The notes: generated from the sequence alone by a model not told the origin. A stretch of DNA of 64,000 nt from Salirhabdus euzebyi (GCF_014207435.1 NZ_JACHGH010000001.1:310001-374000), one strand, 5' to 3'; numbered from the stretch's first letter, positions 8,657 to 18,928 are shown. Made by a program: numbers and translations.

Positions 8657-10852
8657 TTACTGAACCTTTCTTTTTACTGTATATACATCAGAAATTTGTT
8701 TAATACGGTCAACTATTTTCCGTAAATGACTAATATTTTGGATTAATATAGTAACGTGAATAGTTGCCATATGGCTTTTATCTGACTTACCAGTAACAGC
8801 CGTAATACTTGTTTTTGTTTCATTAATTGCTTGTAATACTTCATTTAAAAGGCCATGACGATCATAACCAGATATCTCTAAATCAACATTGAATTGTTTT
8901 CCTTCTCCATCGCTTTCCCATTCAACTTCCAGTAATCTACCTGATACTTCATCTGTTTGTACATTTGAACAGTCAGCACGGTGAACAGAAACCCCTCTAC
9001 CCTTCGTAATATAGCCGATGATTTCATCACCAGGTACTGGGTTACAGCATTTTGATAAGCGAATGAGTAGATTATCTGCACCACTTACTTTAACACCTGA
9101 CTCGGTCTTCTTTTTATGTCTAGATATCACATCTTGCTTGACTTCTTCAAGTGATTTCTCAAAATCTAATTCCTTCGTTTTTTTCCTTACCTTATCAGCA
9201 AGGCGGTTTGCAATTTGTGCAGCAGTAATACCTTGGTATCCAACCGCTGCAAACATATCTTCTTCATTATGAAAATTGAATTTTTCTCCAACTTTTCGTA
9301 AGTTATCAGCTGTTAAAACTTCTTTTATGTTTATATTTAAATTAACAAGCTCTTTTTCAACTAATTCTCTACCTTTAGTAATGTTTTCATCTCTTCTTTG
9401 CTTTTTGAAGAATTGTTTAATTTTGTTCTTCGCTTGAGATGTCTGGGTTATTTTTAACCAGTCTTGAGAAGGTCCATAAGAATGTTTAGACGTCATTATT
9501 TCTAAAATGTCACCCGTTTTTAGCTTATAATCAAGCGGCTCCATTTTACCATTAATTTTGGCACCAATTGTTTGATTGCCAATTTCCGTATGAATTCGAT
9601 AAGCAAAATCAATTGGCACAGAACCCGATGGTAGCTCTACAACGTCTCCTTTTGGTGTAAAAACATAAACCATATCGGAGAACAGGTCTACTTTAAGGGA
9701 TTCCATAAATTCTTCCGCATCATGGGTGTCATTTTGCCATTCTAAAATTTCTCTAAACCAAGTAAGTTTATCTTGAACAGATTTCTTACTTTTAACAGAT
9801 TTACCTTCTTCTTTATAGGCCCAGTGAGCAGCAATTCCGTATTCAGCAATTTCATGCATTTCTTGTGTTCTTATTTGGACTTCTAAAGGGTCACCCTTAG
9901 GACCAATAACTGTTGTGTGAAGCGATTGGTATAGATTTGGTTTTGGCATTGCTATATAGTCTTTAAACCTACCTGGCATAGGTTTCCAGCAAGTATGAAT
10001 AATACCTAAGACTGCATAACAATCCTTAATACTATTAACAACAACACGAACTGCTAATAAATCATATATTTCATTAAACTGTTTATTTTGCATAACCATT
10101 TTGTGATAAATACTATAAAGGTGCTTAGGTCTACCAGAAATATGCGCTTCTATTTGCACGTCATCCAGCTGTCTATTTATTTCGTCAATAACATCGTGAA
10201 CATAATGCTCTCGTTCAGCACGTTTTTGCTTCATTAAGTTAACGATTCGATAATATTGTTGTGGGTTTAAATAACGAAGAGCTGTATCTTCTAGCTCCCA
10301 TTTAATTGTAGAAATACCTAATCGGTGTGCTAAGGGTGCAAATATTTCCAAGGTTTCATTTGCAATTCTACGTTGTTTTTCTATCGGTAAATGCTTAAGA
10401 GTACGCATGTTGTGGAGACGATCAGCAAGCTTGATTAAAATAACTCGTATGTCCTTGGCCATCGCAACAAACATTTTTCGGTGATTTTCAGCCTGTTGCT
10501 CCTCTTTAGACTTATATTTAATTTTCCCTAGCTTCGTTACTCCATCTACAAGCATAGCGACTTCTTCACTAAACTGTTTTTTTAAGTCCTCTAGTGTTAC
10601 TTCTGTGTCCTCGACAACATCGTGTAAAAAACCACAAGCAACAGTTGCAGGGTCCATTTCTAACTCCGCTAAAATTCCTGCTACTTGTATTGGGTGTAAG
10701 ATGTAAGGTTCCCCTGATTTACGGTACTGATCCCTATGTGCATGCTGTGCATATTCATATGCACGCTTAATAAAATCAGTATCTTTCTCAGAAAGATACT
10801 TACCCGCTACTTCAAATACGTCTTCAGCTGTTACTATTTTTTCTCTAGACAT
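8657..10852 (-). CDS. relA: Bifunctional (p)ppGpp synthetase/hydrolase
   Basis: Makes and degrades the stringent-response alarmone (p)ppGpp on sensing stalled ribosomes. It is 731 aa. Domain order: HD hydrolase with HDVVEDT near residue 77 and RLHNMRTL near 143; synthetase domain with HTTVIGPKGDPLEVQIRT and EIAEYGIAAHW around 310-345; TGS domain (about 392-455, VFTPKGDVVELP); zinc-finger/helical region with LSKCCNPVPGDEI; C-terminal ACT domain (about 655-731). Both active sites look intact, so it is a full Rel enzyme. AAGGTGA precedes ATG 10852. dtd follows in the same operon. Confidence 0.97.
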   Translation of the reverse strand: MSREKIVTAEDVFEVAGKYLSEKDTDFIKRAYEYAQHAHRDQYRKSGEPYILHPIQVAGILAELEMDPATVACGFLHDVVEDTEVTLEDLKKQFSEEVAMLVDGVTKLGKIKYKSKEEQQAENHRKMFVAMAKDIRVILIKLADRLHNMRTLKHLPIEKQRRIANETLEIFAPLAHRLGISTIKWELEDTALRYLNPQQYYRIVNLMKQKRAEREHYVHDVIDEINRQLDDVQIEAHISGRPKHLYSIYHKMVMQNKQFNEIYDLLAVRVVVNSIKDCYAVLGIIHTCWKPMPGRFKDYIAMPKPNLYQSLHTTVIGPKGDPLEVQIRTQEMHEIAEYGIAAHWAYKEEGKSVKSKKSVQDKLTWFREILEWQNDTHDAEEFMESLKVDLFSDMVYVFTPKGDVVELPSGSVPIDFAYRIHTEIGNQTIGAKINGKMEPLDYKLKTGDILEIMTSKHSYGPSQDWLKITQTSQAKNKIKQFFKKQRRDENITKGRELVEKELVNLNINIKEVLTADNLRKVGEKFNFHNEEDMFAAVGYQGITAAQIANRLADKVRKKTKELDFEKSLEEVKQDVISRHKKKTESGVKVSGADNLLIRLSKCCNPVPGDEIIGYITKGRGVSVHRADCSNVQTDEVSGRLLEVEWESDGEGKQFNVDLEISGYDRHGLLNEVLQAINETKTSITAVTGKSDKSHMATIHVTILIQNISHLRKIVDRIKQISDVYTVKRKVQ

Positions 10853-10949
10853 GAAATCACCTTAAATCTATCCATTCTATATATATAGTGAGACTACAAT
10901 CTGTGTGTTTTACCAACTAATTGTAGCAAAACTTATTAAATGCTAGCGT

Positions 10950-11021
10950 CCTTTATCCCCATTTAGACTTCCAATGATCATTCTAAGTCTTAAAGTGGGA
11001 GCAATTGCTCCGGCATAAAGG
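10950..11021. repeat. Structured intergenic element between relA and apt
   Basis: The gap 10853-11160 has no gene. It holds a 72-nt three-way-junction-like element: outer stem CCTTTAT (10950-10956) with ATAAAGG (11015-11021); inside it a hairpin pairing 10958-10970 with 10985-10999, then the perfect palindrome GGAGCAATTGCTCC (10998-11011). I cannot tell which strand is transcribed. It could be a small RNA, a leader piece of relA or a dispersed repeat. Confidence 0.5.
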
Positions 11022-11128
11022 TTGGATGTTTTTTTCATTATTATAAAAATGTAACATAAATGCAAAGAAAATAGTATATTTAATGACAATTTATATCAAG
11101 AAAACAGAATTCTATATAATGGAAATAA

Positions 11129-11154
11129 AGAGTACTCCATAGCGAGAGTACTCT
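11129..11154 (-). terminator. Terminator after apt
   Basis: 9-bp perfect stem (11129-11137 with 11146-11154) followed on the minus strand by TTTATTT, directly after the apt stop. Confidence 0.75.
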
Positions 11155-11160
11155 TTTTCT

Positions 11161-11673
11161 TTAATATTGCATTAATGTTAAGACATCATAACCGTTTAGC
11201 TTATCTCTACCGTTTAAGTAAGTTAGTTCGATAAGGAATGCACACCCTGCAACAACACCACCCAGCTCTTCTACAAGCTTAATGGTTGCTTCGATTGTCC
11301 CTCCTGTTGCAAGTAAATCGTCGGTAATTAGAACACGTTGACCGGGCCTAATAGCGTCCTTATGAATGGTCAACACATCTTTCCCGTATTCTAAACCATA
11401 ATCAACTTTTATTACTTCACGTGGAAGTTTTCCTTCTTTACGAACCGGTGCAAAGCCGATTTCAAGTGCATAAGAAACCGGACATCCAATAATAAAGCCG
11501 CGAGCTTCAGGTCCTACAACAATATCTATTTCTAATTTTTTTGCATACTCAACAATATCATTAATTGCTGACTTGTAAGCTGTCCCGTTATCCATTAAAG
11601 TCGTTATATCTTTAAATCGAATTCCTTCTTTAGGCCAATCCTCAACAACAGTAATATATTTTTTATAGTCCAT
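11161..11673 (-). CDS. apt: Adenine phosphoribosyltransferase
   Basis: Purine salvage: adenine plus PRPP gives AMP. It is 170 aa, standard length. The PRPP-binding loop [13 protein letters not shown] lies near residue 115, and the family N-terminal [12 protein letters not shown] near residue 13. AAGGAGGAAG lies 7 nt before ATG 11673. The start overlaps the end of recJ by 11 nt, so the two are translated together, as in B. subtilis (recJ-apt-relA order conserved). A terminator follows at once, separating it from relA. Confidence 0.97.
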   Translation of the reverse strand: MDYKKYITVVEDWPKEGIRFKDITTLMDNGTAYKSAINDIVEYAKKLEIDIVVGPEARGFIIGCPVSYALEIGFAPVRKEGKLPREVIKVDYGLEYGKDVLTIHKDAIRPGQRVLITDDLLATGGTIEATIKLVEELGGVVAGCAFLIELTYLNGRDKLNGYDVLTLMQY

Positions 11674-14014
11674 GAACGACTTCCTCCTTCAAATTGCTTA
11701 TACCTAACTGTTTAGAAAACCAATTTTTTAATTCTGTGTAAGAAGAATAATATAGCGTTTTTTCTACTTCCACTTGATTCAGTTTTAGTTGATACGTAGC
11801 CGAGTCCGTTAAATCCTTTTTTGTTGGTTTCGGGTTATAGTATAAAACTCCATTTTCTATTTTAACAAATTGAAGCTCTAAAAACACTTTAATTATAAAG
11901 TCCAAAAATTCGTTAGACCAACCATTTTTGTTAGCATATGCCGTTCTTTCCTTTTTCAAGTCAAGCAAACCCCGTTTCATTATCATTCCATAAAATGTTT
12001 TAAAATGATCCCTAGTAGGAGTTTGGCTAAAGTAGTTTTGTTCATCGGTTTTAAAATAAACATGAATAAATTTGGGCTTTACGGATTTCAAAATAACCGT
12101 TAAATCTTCTAATTTCGGTGGTAGGTCATAAAGTAATAATTCCTCTACGTTGCCATTAGAGGTTTTCTGTTGACTGCTCCACTCCTCAGCCTGAATACAA
12201 AGAAACTTTTCTTTTAACCATAAGTCATTCGTAGAAATGTCGCTATAATGCAAACAAACTTTAGATTTTCCCGAGTCTAAATGACTCATTTGTTTCGAAA
12301 GGTGTCTCGTACCTCTATAGTCAAACATCTGCCATTCTTGGACTTTTAAATCCTTTAACATCATTTGCATTTTCTTTCTTCCGTTCCACTCATTGATGCC
12401 CAACTCTCCAACAATAGCTATTTTTGAGTGTGGAGATATTTTTGGGTATAAGTCTCCCATACTAAAGCCAATAACATCTAAGTTTGTTTGCTCATACTGA
12501 AAACTCATTTTCAAATGGTTTAGTTTAGACCCAATTTGCCTAATCTCAGAAGGAAGCTGCGATTTAATTTCAAAAAGTGGTTTAGGATTACCCATACCAA
12601 AAGGAGATAATTGACCTATTTCGTGAATTGTATCTAATGAAAGCTCTGATAAATGAACAGCAAAATCAACAGATAAAATAGGTGAAAAATCTTTCTCGGT
12701 AAGTTTTTCTTGAGCTAAAGCATTTAATTCTTTCCGAAGTTTGTCCACATTCTCTAGTGTCAACGTCATACCAGCAGCTTGTGAGTGGCCCCCAAAACTA
12801 ATAAATAAACTTTTTAACTCCATACAATTTTCAAACAAATTAAAAGCCTCAATACTTCTTGCTGAGCCTTTCGCTTCTCCTCTTTCCTCGTCTATGGCTA
12901 ATACAATAGCTGGTTTATTATATTCATTTACTAGACGGGAAGCGACTATTCCTAGAACTCCTGGATTCCATCCTTCTTTTGCAACAACAAAAACGGAATC
13001 CTCCTTATCATTACTTTCTTGGATTATTGTCATCGCTTCTTGGGTGATTTCTGCAACAATTTGCTGACGTTGTTGATTTAAAGATTGAATTTCATCTGCT
13101 ATGTGTTTGGCTTGATCGATGTCTTCCTCTAAAAGTAACTCTACTGCTAATGAAGCGTCTTGCAGCCTGCCGACAGCATTAAGACGAGGGCCTATAGCAA
13201 AACCAATATGCTCCTCTGTTACATCGCCTTCAATACTTGCTATTTCTTTTAGCATTTTTATACCAGGTCTATTCGTACTGGTTAATGCTTGCAATCCATA
13301 ATATACAATAACTCTATTTTCGTCCTGTAAAGTAACAAGGTCAGCCACAGTTCCAATTGCTGCTAGTTCAATTAAGTGAAGTGGAACAGAACCAAGAATT
13401 GCTTGAGCCAATTTAAAAGAAACCCCAACCCCTGCTAGTTCACCAAAAGGATAGCCTTCAGGAATTTTCGGATGAATAATAGCTAGAGCTTCCGGTAGCT
13501 CTTCTTGTGGTTCATGGTGGTCCGTGATAATTAAATCCATTCCAAGTTCTTTGGCTATTCGCGCTTCTTCTACAGCAGCTATCCCAGTATCTACAGTAAT
13601 AATGAGAGAGACCCCAGCCTCATATGCCTGTCTAAAAGCATTTTCATTAGGCCCATAGCCTTCTGTAAACCTGTTTGGTATGTAGAAGTCCACCATAGCA
13701 TCTTTTTCCCGTAACGCTTCTACTAACAAAGCCGTAGACGTTACCCCATCTGCATCATAATCCCCAAATACTAATATCATTTCACCATTTACAATTGCCT
13801 CTTCTATTCTACTAACCGCTTTTTTCATATCTGGAAATAAAAAGGGATCATAAAGATCCTCTAAATTTGGTGATAGAAACTTTTTCGCTTTTTCTGTATT
13901 TCGAATACCTCTTTTAACTAAAAGTTTTTTAGTCAAATTAGATATTGGAAGTTGAATATCATCATTTAACTCTTCATCTATTTGCATGCGCCATATCGCT
14001 TTACCTTCTAACAT
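11663..14014 (-). CDS. recJ: Single-stranded-DNA-specific exonuclease RecJ
   Basis: 5'-3' single-strand exonuclease for recombination and repair. It is 783 aa, near the B. subtilis length. The DHH phosphoesterase core has [13 protein letters not shown] near residue 80 and IITDHHEPQ near residue 135. DHHA1 follows with [12 protein letters not shown] around 405, then an OB-fold and a Firmicute-specific C-terminal region. The start is ATG 14014 with AGGGGTGA 5 nt upstream. That ribosome-binding site is one arm of a hairpin (14021-14028 with 14052-14059), and a good promoter lies inside the same stretch. Confidence 0.95.
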   Translation of the reverse strand: MLEGKAIWRMQIDEELNDDIQLPISNLTKKLLVKRGIRNTEKAKKFLSPNLEDLYDPFLFPDMKKAVSRIEEAIVNGEMILVFGDYDADGVTSTALLVEALREKDAMVDFYIPNRFTEGYGPNENAFRQAYEAGVSLIITVDTGIAAVEEARIAKELGMDLIITDHHEPQEELPEALAIIHPKIPEGYPFGELAGVGVSFKLAQAILGSVPLHLIELAAIGTVADLVTLQDENRVIVYYGLQALTSTNRPGIKMLKEIASIEGDVTEEHIGFAIGPRLNAVGRLQDASLAVELLLEEDIDQAKHIADEIQSLNQQRQQIVAEITQEAMTIIQESNDKEDSVFVVAKEGWNPGVLGIVASRLVNEYNKPAIVLAIDEERGEAKGSARSIEAFNLFENCMELKSLFISFGGHSQAAGMTLTLENVDKLRKELNALAQEKLTEKDFSPILSVDFAVHLSELSLDTIHEIGQLSPFGMGNPKPLFEIKSQLPSEIRQIGSKLNHLKMSFQYEQTNLDVIGFSMGDLYPKISPHSKIAIVGELGINEWNGRKKMQMMLKDLKVQEWQMFDYRGTRHLSKQMSHLDSGKSKVCLHYSDISTNDLWLKEKFLCIQAEEWSSQQKTSNGNVEELLLYDLPPKLEDLTVILKSVKPKFIHVYFKTDEQNYFSQTPTRDHFKTFYGMIMKRGLLDLKKERTAYANKNGWSNEFLDFIIKVFLELQFVKIENGVLYYNPKPTKKDLTDSATYQLKLNQVEVEKTLYYSSYTELKNWFSKQLGISNLKEEVVHGL

Positions 14015-14020
14015 AATTTC

Positions 14021-14064
14021 ACCCCTGACGGAACCATTATACTAGAGGTTTTCAGGGGTGGCAA
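14021..14064 (-). promoter_or_regulatory. recJ promoter and ribosome-site hairpin
   Basis: -35 TTGCCA (14064-14059), 17 bp, -10 TATAAT (14041-14036), giving a leader of only about 15 nt. The region is also an inverted repeat: 14021-14028 pairs with 14052-14059, with an inner GAACC/GGTT pair. In RNA read through from upstream, this hairpin would cover the recJ Shine-Dalgarno sequence. RNA started at the local promoter lacks the 5' arm. Confidence 0.65.
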
Positions 14065-14083
14065 ACAGGTAATGTATATTATT

Positions 14084-14413
14084 CTAGGGTTGCTTCAGAT
14101 CTTCTTCTTTGTTTATGGATGAAGTTTCCTGATCATCAAAATTTTCCGATTCGTTTCTGTTCTCTTTTTGTAGCTGTTCTTTTTCTAATCGAAGTCTTTT
14201 CACTTCCTTTTGTAAAGTAAATATCTTTACTAATCCAAAAGAACCTGTAATGATACTTCCCATAAATACAGAAAATAAAATCACTAGAATCAATGGTGCT
14301 TCACTAGTAGTAAATAAGAAATTAACTGGAACAGCATCAACATTAATGACTGCAAAGACAGCAACAATGATTGCAAAAATGATGGCCAAAATAATAGACG
14401 TTTGTCCCCTCAC
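14084..14413 (-). CDS. LapA-domain (DUF1049) membrane protein
   Basis: 109-residue membrane protein of the LapA-domain type, the positional counterpart of B. subtilis yrvD next to recJ. Two membrane segments (about residues 5-27 and 38-62) separated by a short VDAVPVNFLF loop, then a coiled-coil, strongly charged tail (KEVKRLRLEKEQLQKE). I prefer GTG 14413 because AAGGAG is 8 nt upstream of it; a GTG at 14422 overlaps that site. A weak promoter-like pair (CTGACA at 14466-14461, TATGTA at 14442-14437) lies upstream. The role in Firmicutes is unknown. Confidence 0.82.
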   Translation of the reverse strand: MRGQTSIILAIIFAIIVAVFAVINVDAVPVNFLFTTSEAPLILVILFSVFMGSIITGSFGLVKIFTLQKEVKRLRLEKEQLQKENRNESENFDDQETSSINKEEDLKQP

Positions 14414-14501
14414 AGCTTTCACTCCTTTTCTATTTGTACATATGTATTCGTTATTTTATTTGTCAGTTCCTTTCTATGTTTTTCCCTTGATAGAAAAAAA
14501 T

Positions 14502-14535
14502 AAACCCTTGTCACTTTTGAAAGCGACAAGGGTTT
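14502..14535 (-). terminator. Terminator after secDF
   Basis: Stem 14502-14512 with 14525-14535, extended by a CACTTTT/AAAGCG-type partial pairing, and followed on the minus strand by TTTATTTTTTT. Confidence 0.8.
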
Positions 14536-14538
14536 TTA

Positions 14539-16812
14539 TTAGACTTGTGGACCACCTGTAGATTTTCTTTCGCCAAATTCTAATGGCTTCTCTTTTAACA
14601 TTTTCCCTCTCCATACAAGCCATAACTGGGCTGCGATAAATAAGGAAGAATACATACCTGCTACTAGACCTACAAGTAAAGCAAAAGAGAAATTCGTAAT
14701 GGGAGCCGCACCGAATATTAGTAACATTAATGCTGCGAAAACTACTGTAATTACTGTGTTAATACTTCGACCTAATGTTTGCATTAAACTCTTGTTTATG
14801 ATGATCGCAAGCTCAGCAAAAGATTTAACACGTTTCTTTACTTTTAGATTTTCTCTTATCCGGTCAAAGGTTACTATTGTATCGTTTATGGAGTAACCGA
14901 CAATTGTAAGGATTGCAGCAATAATGGTTATGTCAAACTCTAATTGCGTAATACTGAATAGCGCTATAATGAAAAACGCATCATGTAATAACGCAATAAT
15001 TGCCGTAAGGGCAAAGAAAAATTCAAATCGGAATGTTACGTAAATGATAATCCCGATTGATGCATAAATTACGGCTAAAGCCGCATTTTTAGCTAGTTCT
15101 TTTCCTACTTCAGGAGAAACAGTACTTACACTAGGTTCGTTTCCAAACTTCTCCGTAAAGTGGGCTTTCAAGGTTGAAATCGTATCCTCGGATAATACTC
15201 GATCAAATCGAATCATCGCAATTTCATTGAGGTCCCCTGCTCTTGTTATTTCAACTGGATTTAAATCTATCTCCTCAAGATCTTGTTCTATTTCTTCCAT
15301 CGAGATTGTTTCATTTGCTAGTACCTGCACACGAGATCCGCTAGTAAAATCAATCCCAAGGTTTAAGCGGAGGACAAGAACCGATACAATCCCTATCAAT
15401 ACTAAAGCGATGGATGCAATAAAGAATTTTTTGCGATGGGCTACGAAATCAAATGTTTTTCCAAATACTTTTGGTTCAACTTCTTCCCCTTTTGCTATAT
15501 CTAGAACTTCACTTTTCTTTACGCCAAACCAACTAATTCTCTTATTTAAAAATTTACTCTTTACCCAAAAGCCAAGTAGTAATCTAGATCCATAAACAGC
15601 AGTTATAAAGCTAACTAATATACTTACAATTAACATCGTTGCAAAGCCTTTTACAGAGCTTGTCCCAAACATAAATAATACGGCTGCTGCAATTAACGTG
15701 GTGACATTTGCATCCATAATAGTACTTATGGATTGCGTGTTCCCAGCACGAAAAGCAGATAATGTCGTTTTGCCAGCCTTCAGCTCTTCTCGTATTCTTT
15801 CATACGTGATAATGTTAGCATCAACCGCCATCCCAACCCCTAATACGAGGGCCGCAATACCTGGGAGGGTGAGAACACCATTCATTAAGTTAAACACTAA
15901 CAAAATTAAGTAAATATATACACTTAAGGTTATAACAGCAATAAGACCTGGGAAACGATAGTACGCAATCATAAAGATAAAGATTAACGCAACACCAATC
16001 ATACTAGCAAAAACTGTCTTATTTAATGCCTGTTCCCCAAACTGTGCACCAACGGAAACAGAGTAAAGTTCTTCTAAATTAACTGGTAATGATCCAGCAT
16101 TTAAAATATCAGCAAGGCGCTGAGCTTCTTCTACTGTAAACGTTCCCTCAATAATTACGTCTCTTCCATTTATTGGTTCGCTAACAGCAGGTGCCGAAAC
16201 ATATTTAGGATCTTCTTTTTGTGACTCTGCTGCAAACGAATCGCCTTCATTATAGTCCATCCAAATTACTAACAGATTATTATCCGGACCATCTATTGTT
16301 GGGTCATTCATTGCTGCAATATCACTCGTTACTTCATAAAATCTTTCAGCACTTTTCAATTTCAAGGAAACAATTGGTCGATTATTATCTGGATGGAAAT
16401 CCTGTGTAGCACTTCCTTCCACAATATCATTACCATTTAAATATTCTTTGTCATTAATATCCCTAAAGGATAATCGTGCCTCTGTAGATAAAAGTTCACG
16501 TGCTTCTGTTTGATCTTGAACACCAGCAAGCTGAACTCTTATCCGATTGTCACCTTCAATATCAATGTTTGTTTCACTAATACCTAATACATCTACACGT
16601 TCTCTTAAACTTTGAACCGTTGCATCTAACAACCGCTTATTTACTTCTTGCGTTTCATCTATTGGTTCAACCTCATATAAAATTTCAAATCCACCTTGTA
16701 AATCTAAACCAAGTGTTATGTCTTTCGTTATACCAGATGTCGTTGAACCTATTACTCCTGCAAATAAAACAACAAGCAGAAAAAAAGCAACGATTCGGCC
16801 TCTTTTTACCAT
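14539..16812 (-). CDS. secDF: Protein translocase subunit SecDF (fused)
   Basis: Proton-driven accessory of the Sec translocon that helps pull proteins across the membrane. SecD and SecF are fused in one 757-aa chain, as in B. subtilis, with about twelve membrane helices. The SecD half has GLDLQGG near residue 36, a large external P1 region (about 50-250), and GVGMAVDANIITYERIREE around 330. The SecF half starts near residue 450 with LNLGIDFTSGS and has GYSINDTIVTFDRIREN near 640. The two D-N/D-T motifs of the proton path are present. AAGGAGGA lies rather far (11 nt) from ATG. It follows comN by 52 bp. Confidence 0.96.
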   Translation of the reverse strand: MVKRGRIVAFFLLVVLFAGVIGSTTSGITKDITLGLDLQGGFEILYEVEPIDETQEVNKRLLDATVQSLRERVDVLGISETNIDIEGDNRIRVQLAGVQDQTEARELLSTEARLSFRDINDKEYLNGNDIVEGSATQDFHPDNNRPIVSLKLKSAERFYEVTSDIAAMNDPTIDGPDNNLLVIWMDYNEGDSFAAESQKEDPKYVSAPAVSEPINGRDVIIEGTFTVEEAQRLADILNAGSLPVNLEELYSVSVGAQFGEQALNKTVFASMIGVALIFIFMIAYYRFPGLIAVITLSVYIYLILLVFNLMNGVLTLPGIAALVLGVGMAVDANIITYERIREELKAGKTTLSAFRAGNTQSISTIMDANVTTLIAAAVLFMFGTSSVKGFATMLIVSILVSFITAVYGSRLLLGFWVKSKFLNKRISWFGVKKSEVLDIAKGEEVEPKVFGKTFDFVAHRKKFFIASIALVLIGIVSVLVLRLNLGIDFTSGSRVQVLANETISMEEIEQDLEEIDLNPVEITRAGDLNEIAMIRFDRVLSEDTISTLKAHFTEKFGNEPSVSTVSPEVGKELAKNAALAVIYASIGIIIYVTFRFEFFFALTAIIALLHDAFFIIALFSITQLEFDITIIAAILTIVGYSINDTIVTFDRIRENLKVKKRVKSFAELAIIINKSLMQTLGRSINTVITVVFAALMLLIFGAAPITNFSFALLVGLVAGMYSSLFIAAQLWLVWRGKMLKEKPLEFGERKSTGGPQV

Positions 16813-16864
16813 GATGTCTAGTTCCTCCTTTATTCACTTACCTACCCAAAATGTTTTGTTACTT

Positions 16865-17164
16865 TTATGCTTCTTCTTTGCTAAACCCACGCAACGCTTC
16901 AATTTGGGACATTAAATCATCATTCCGATAGATTTCCATCGTTAAAAAGTTCATATATGTACCCGCATCTAAATGTAATATATCTTGTACAACCTGATGT
17001 AGTCTTATTTCATGGTCCTTTTTCCAAACCTTCTTCATTAAACAATTCCATACGTCCTCAATCGTTGCCTTATCATACCCAAAAATATGTAGCTCTTCTA
17101 CTTTACTCGTTAAAGCAGGTAATACAAAAGGCTTCCAGACAGAAATTAGCCTCATCTCTACCAT
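16865..17164 (-). CDS. comN: ComN-like post-transcriptional regulator
   Basis: 99-residue cytosolic protein resembling B. subtilis ComN (YrzD), which acts post-transcriptionally on the comE late competence operon and is found at the same place, between spoVB and secDF. The body is helical: VWKPFVLPALTSKVEELHIFGY can be read at residues 9-30 (given as two parts: VWKPFVLPAL and TSKVEELHIFGY), then the conserved VWNCLMKKVWK and HEIRLHQVVQDIL. AAGGGGGG is 7 nt before ATG 17164. A later ATG (codon 4) has no suitable ribosome site. Divergent from spoVB. Since comC is not at its usual place in this window, the target set may differ. Confidence 0.82.
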   Translation of the reverse strand: MVEMRLISVWKPFVLPALTSKVEELHIFGYDKATIEDVWNCLMKKVWKKDHEIRLHQVVQDILHLDAGTYMNFLTMEIYRNDDLMSQIEALRGFSKEEA

Positions 17165-17337
17165 AACATGCCCCCCCTTTTTATAAAGTTGCTACCAAAA
17201 TGAAGAATGTTACATGTATTTCCTTATCAGTCTAAAATTTCTAAAAGTAAAAAAGGGCTTGTCATGCTTGCCCAACCTTCTTGCATATACATTCATTGTA
17301 TATGATTTTTAATATTTTGAGAAGGCAGGGCGGATTC

Positions 17338-18882
17338 ATGGCAAAACAAACTTTTATACAAGGCACATTAATTTTGATCATTGCCGGACTAATTACTCGA
17401 TTTCTCGGTTTCATTAACCGAATTGTAGTAGCGCGCATCATGGGGGAAGAAGGTGTTGGTCTATACATGATGGCTTTGCCTACGCTATTTTTGGTCATTA
17501 CACTCACCCATTTTGGACTTCCAGTTGCCATTTCCAAAAGAGTTGCCGAAGCTGACGCAAATGGAGATCGTTTAAAAATAAAAAGAATTCTAGTTATTTC
17601 TTTTACGATAACTTTAGTGCTTAGCACCATATTCACTATAGCCTTTATTTTTATTTCTCCTTATGTAGCCAACTACTTGCTAACAGATAGTCGGACGTTA
17701 TATCCATTATTAGCAATAAGTCCTATTATACCAATAGTTGCAATATCTGCAGTTTTAAGAGGATATTTTCAAGGGTTACAAAACATGAAGCCTCAAGCTG
17801 TATCTCAAGTAATTGAACAAATTGTACGTATCACTCTAGTTGCCTTACTAACGAAAATGCTACTTCCATATGGAATTGAGTATGCTGCTAGTGGAGCAAT
17901 GATTTCTGTTGTCATTGGTGAGTTCTGTTCGTTAATGTATATCATTCACCAATTTAAAAACAAGAAAATAATTAAAGTAAGATCAAAAATTAAAAAATCC
18001 TTTCAAAAAGGAAGAGAAACGCTTTCCAACCTTTTATCTATCGCTCTTCCAACAACAGGTAGCCGCCTAGTTGGGAACGTGACACATTTTCTAGAGCCCA
18101 TACTTGTTTCCCAAGCATTGGCAATTGCCGGCTTCACGGTAACACAAAGTACAAAACTATATGGAGAACTGACAGGATTTGTTTTACCACTATTATTTCT
18201 ACCTACTTTTATTACAAGTTCACTATCAACAGCTCTTGTTCCATCTATAAGTGAAGCAGAAGCAAAAAAACAAAAGAAACTCATCCATTTTCGAATACAT
18301 CAATCCATTCGTCTATCTTTTGCATCTGGAGCATTGGCGACAATTGTACTATTTATTTTTGCAAAGCCAATTTTGCTGTTTGTGTATAACGATGCAGACG
18401 CAAGTTATTTTCTTAGTTTAATGGCACCGTTTTTTATCTTACTATACTTTCAAGCACCATTACAGGCAGCTCTTCAAGCATTAGACTTGGCGAAACAAGC
18501 AATGTACAACAGCGTAATAGGATCAATTGTGAAGCTTGCAACCCTATTAATTTTAGCATCCCAACCGCAATTCGGGATAACAGGGGTTGTTTTATCTATT
18601 ATCATCGGAATCATTTTAGTAACCCTACTACACTTTGCAGTACTTGCTAAACATATAGGCTTTCGTTTACCATTCATTGATATTATCAAAATGGGTAGTC
18701 TGTTGATTATTACGTATTTTATTGGGCAGTTTTTGTATCGAATCTTCCCTCAAGCAGATCACCAATTACTATCATTATTAATAATTTTCGTACTATTAAC
18801 CGGTGTTTACATCATTTTGTTATTTGTGTTTCGCTTTATTACGAAAGATGAATTATCTCAGCTCCCATTCTTCAAAAAGTAA
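17338..18882 (+). CDS. spoVB: Stage V sporulation protein B, MATE/MOP-type flippase
   Basis: Polytopic membrane protein (about 14 helices, 514 aa) of the MurJ/Wzx exporter superfamily, needed for spore cortex peptidoglycan, probably as a lipid-linked precursor flippase. The N-terminus MAKQTFIQGTLILI and the segment GFINRIVVARIMGEEGVGLY match SpoVB closely. The start is ATG 17338: AGGGCGG is 5 nt upstream and the family N-terminus begins here; an in-frame TTG at 17281 would add a 19-residue tail with no ribosome site. It is divergent from comN and convergent with the DUF421 gene, sharing a terminator with the latter. Confidence 0.95.
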   Translation: MAKQTFIQGTLILIIAGLITRFLGFINRIVVARIMGEEGVGLYMMALPTLFLVITLTHFGLPVAISKRVAEADANGDRLKIKRILVISFTITLVLSTIFTIAFIFISPYVANYLLTDSRTLYPLLAISPIIPIVAISAVLRGYFQGLQNMKPQAVSQVIEQIVRITLVALLTKMLLPYGIEYAASGAMISVVIGEFCSLMYIIHQFKNKKIIKVRSKIKKSFQKGRETLSNLLSIALPTTGSRLVGNVTHFLEPILVSQALAIAGFTVTQSTKLYGELTGFVLPLLFLPTFITSSLSTALVPSISEAEAKKQKKLIHFRIHQSIRLSFASGALATIVLFIFAKPILLFVYNDADASYFLSLMAPFFILLYFQAPLQAALQALDLAKQAMYNSVIGSIVKLATLLILASQPQFGITGVVLSIIIGIILVTLLHFAVLAKHIGFRLPFIDIIKMGSLLIITYFIGQFLYRIFPQADHQLLSLLIIFVLLTGVYIILLFVFRFITKDELSQLPFFKK

Positions 18883-18885
18883 TCG

Positions 18886-18924
18886 AAAAAAACTACGGTC
18901 TCCCAAAAGGGCCGTAGTTTTTTT
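18886..18924. terminator. Two-way terminator between spoVB and the DUF421 gene
   Basis: 13-bp stem (18886-18898 with 18912-18924), further CTCCC/GGG pairing in the loop, and A/T runs on both sides. Confidence 0.85.
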
Positions 18925-18928
18925 GTGC

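Noticed and set aside
10853-10949. relA promoter
   Set aside because: TATATA-like strings exist but no -35 at proper distance; not called.
12741-13067. 108-codon plus-strand frame within recJ
   Set aside because: Opposite the conserved DHHA1-containing part of recJ; no start signals and no family features.
15227-15595. 122-codon plus-strand frame within secDF
   Set aside because: Antisense to a conserved membrane protein; composition typical of a shadow frame.
17281-17337. Longer spoVB from TTG 17281
   Set aside because: The 19 extra residues do not fit the family, there is no ribosome site, and ATG 17338 has both.
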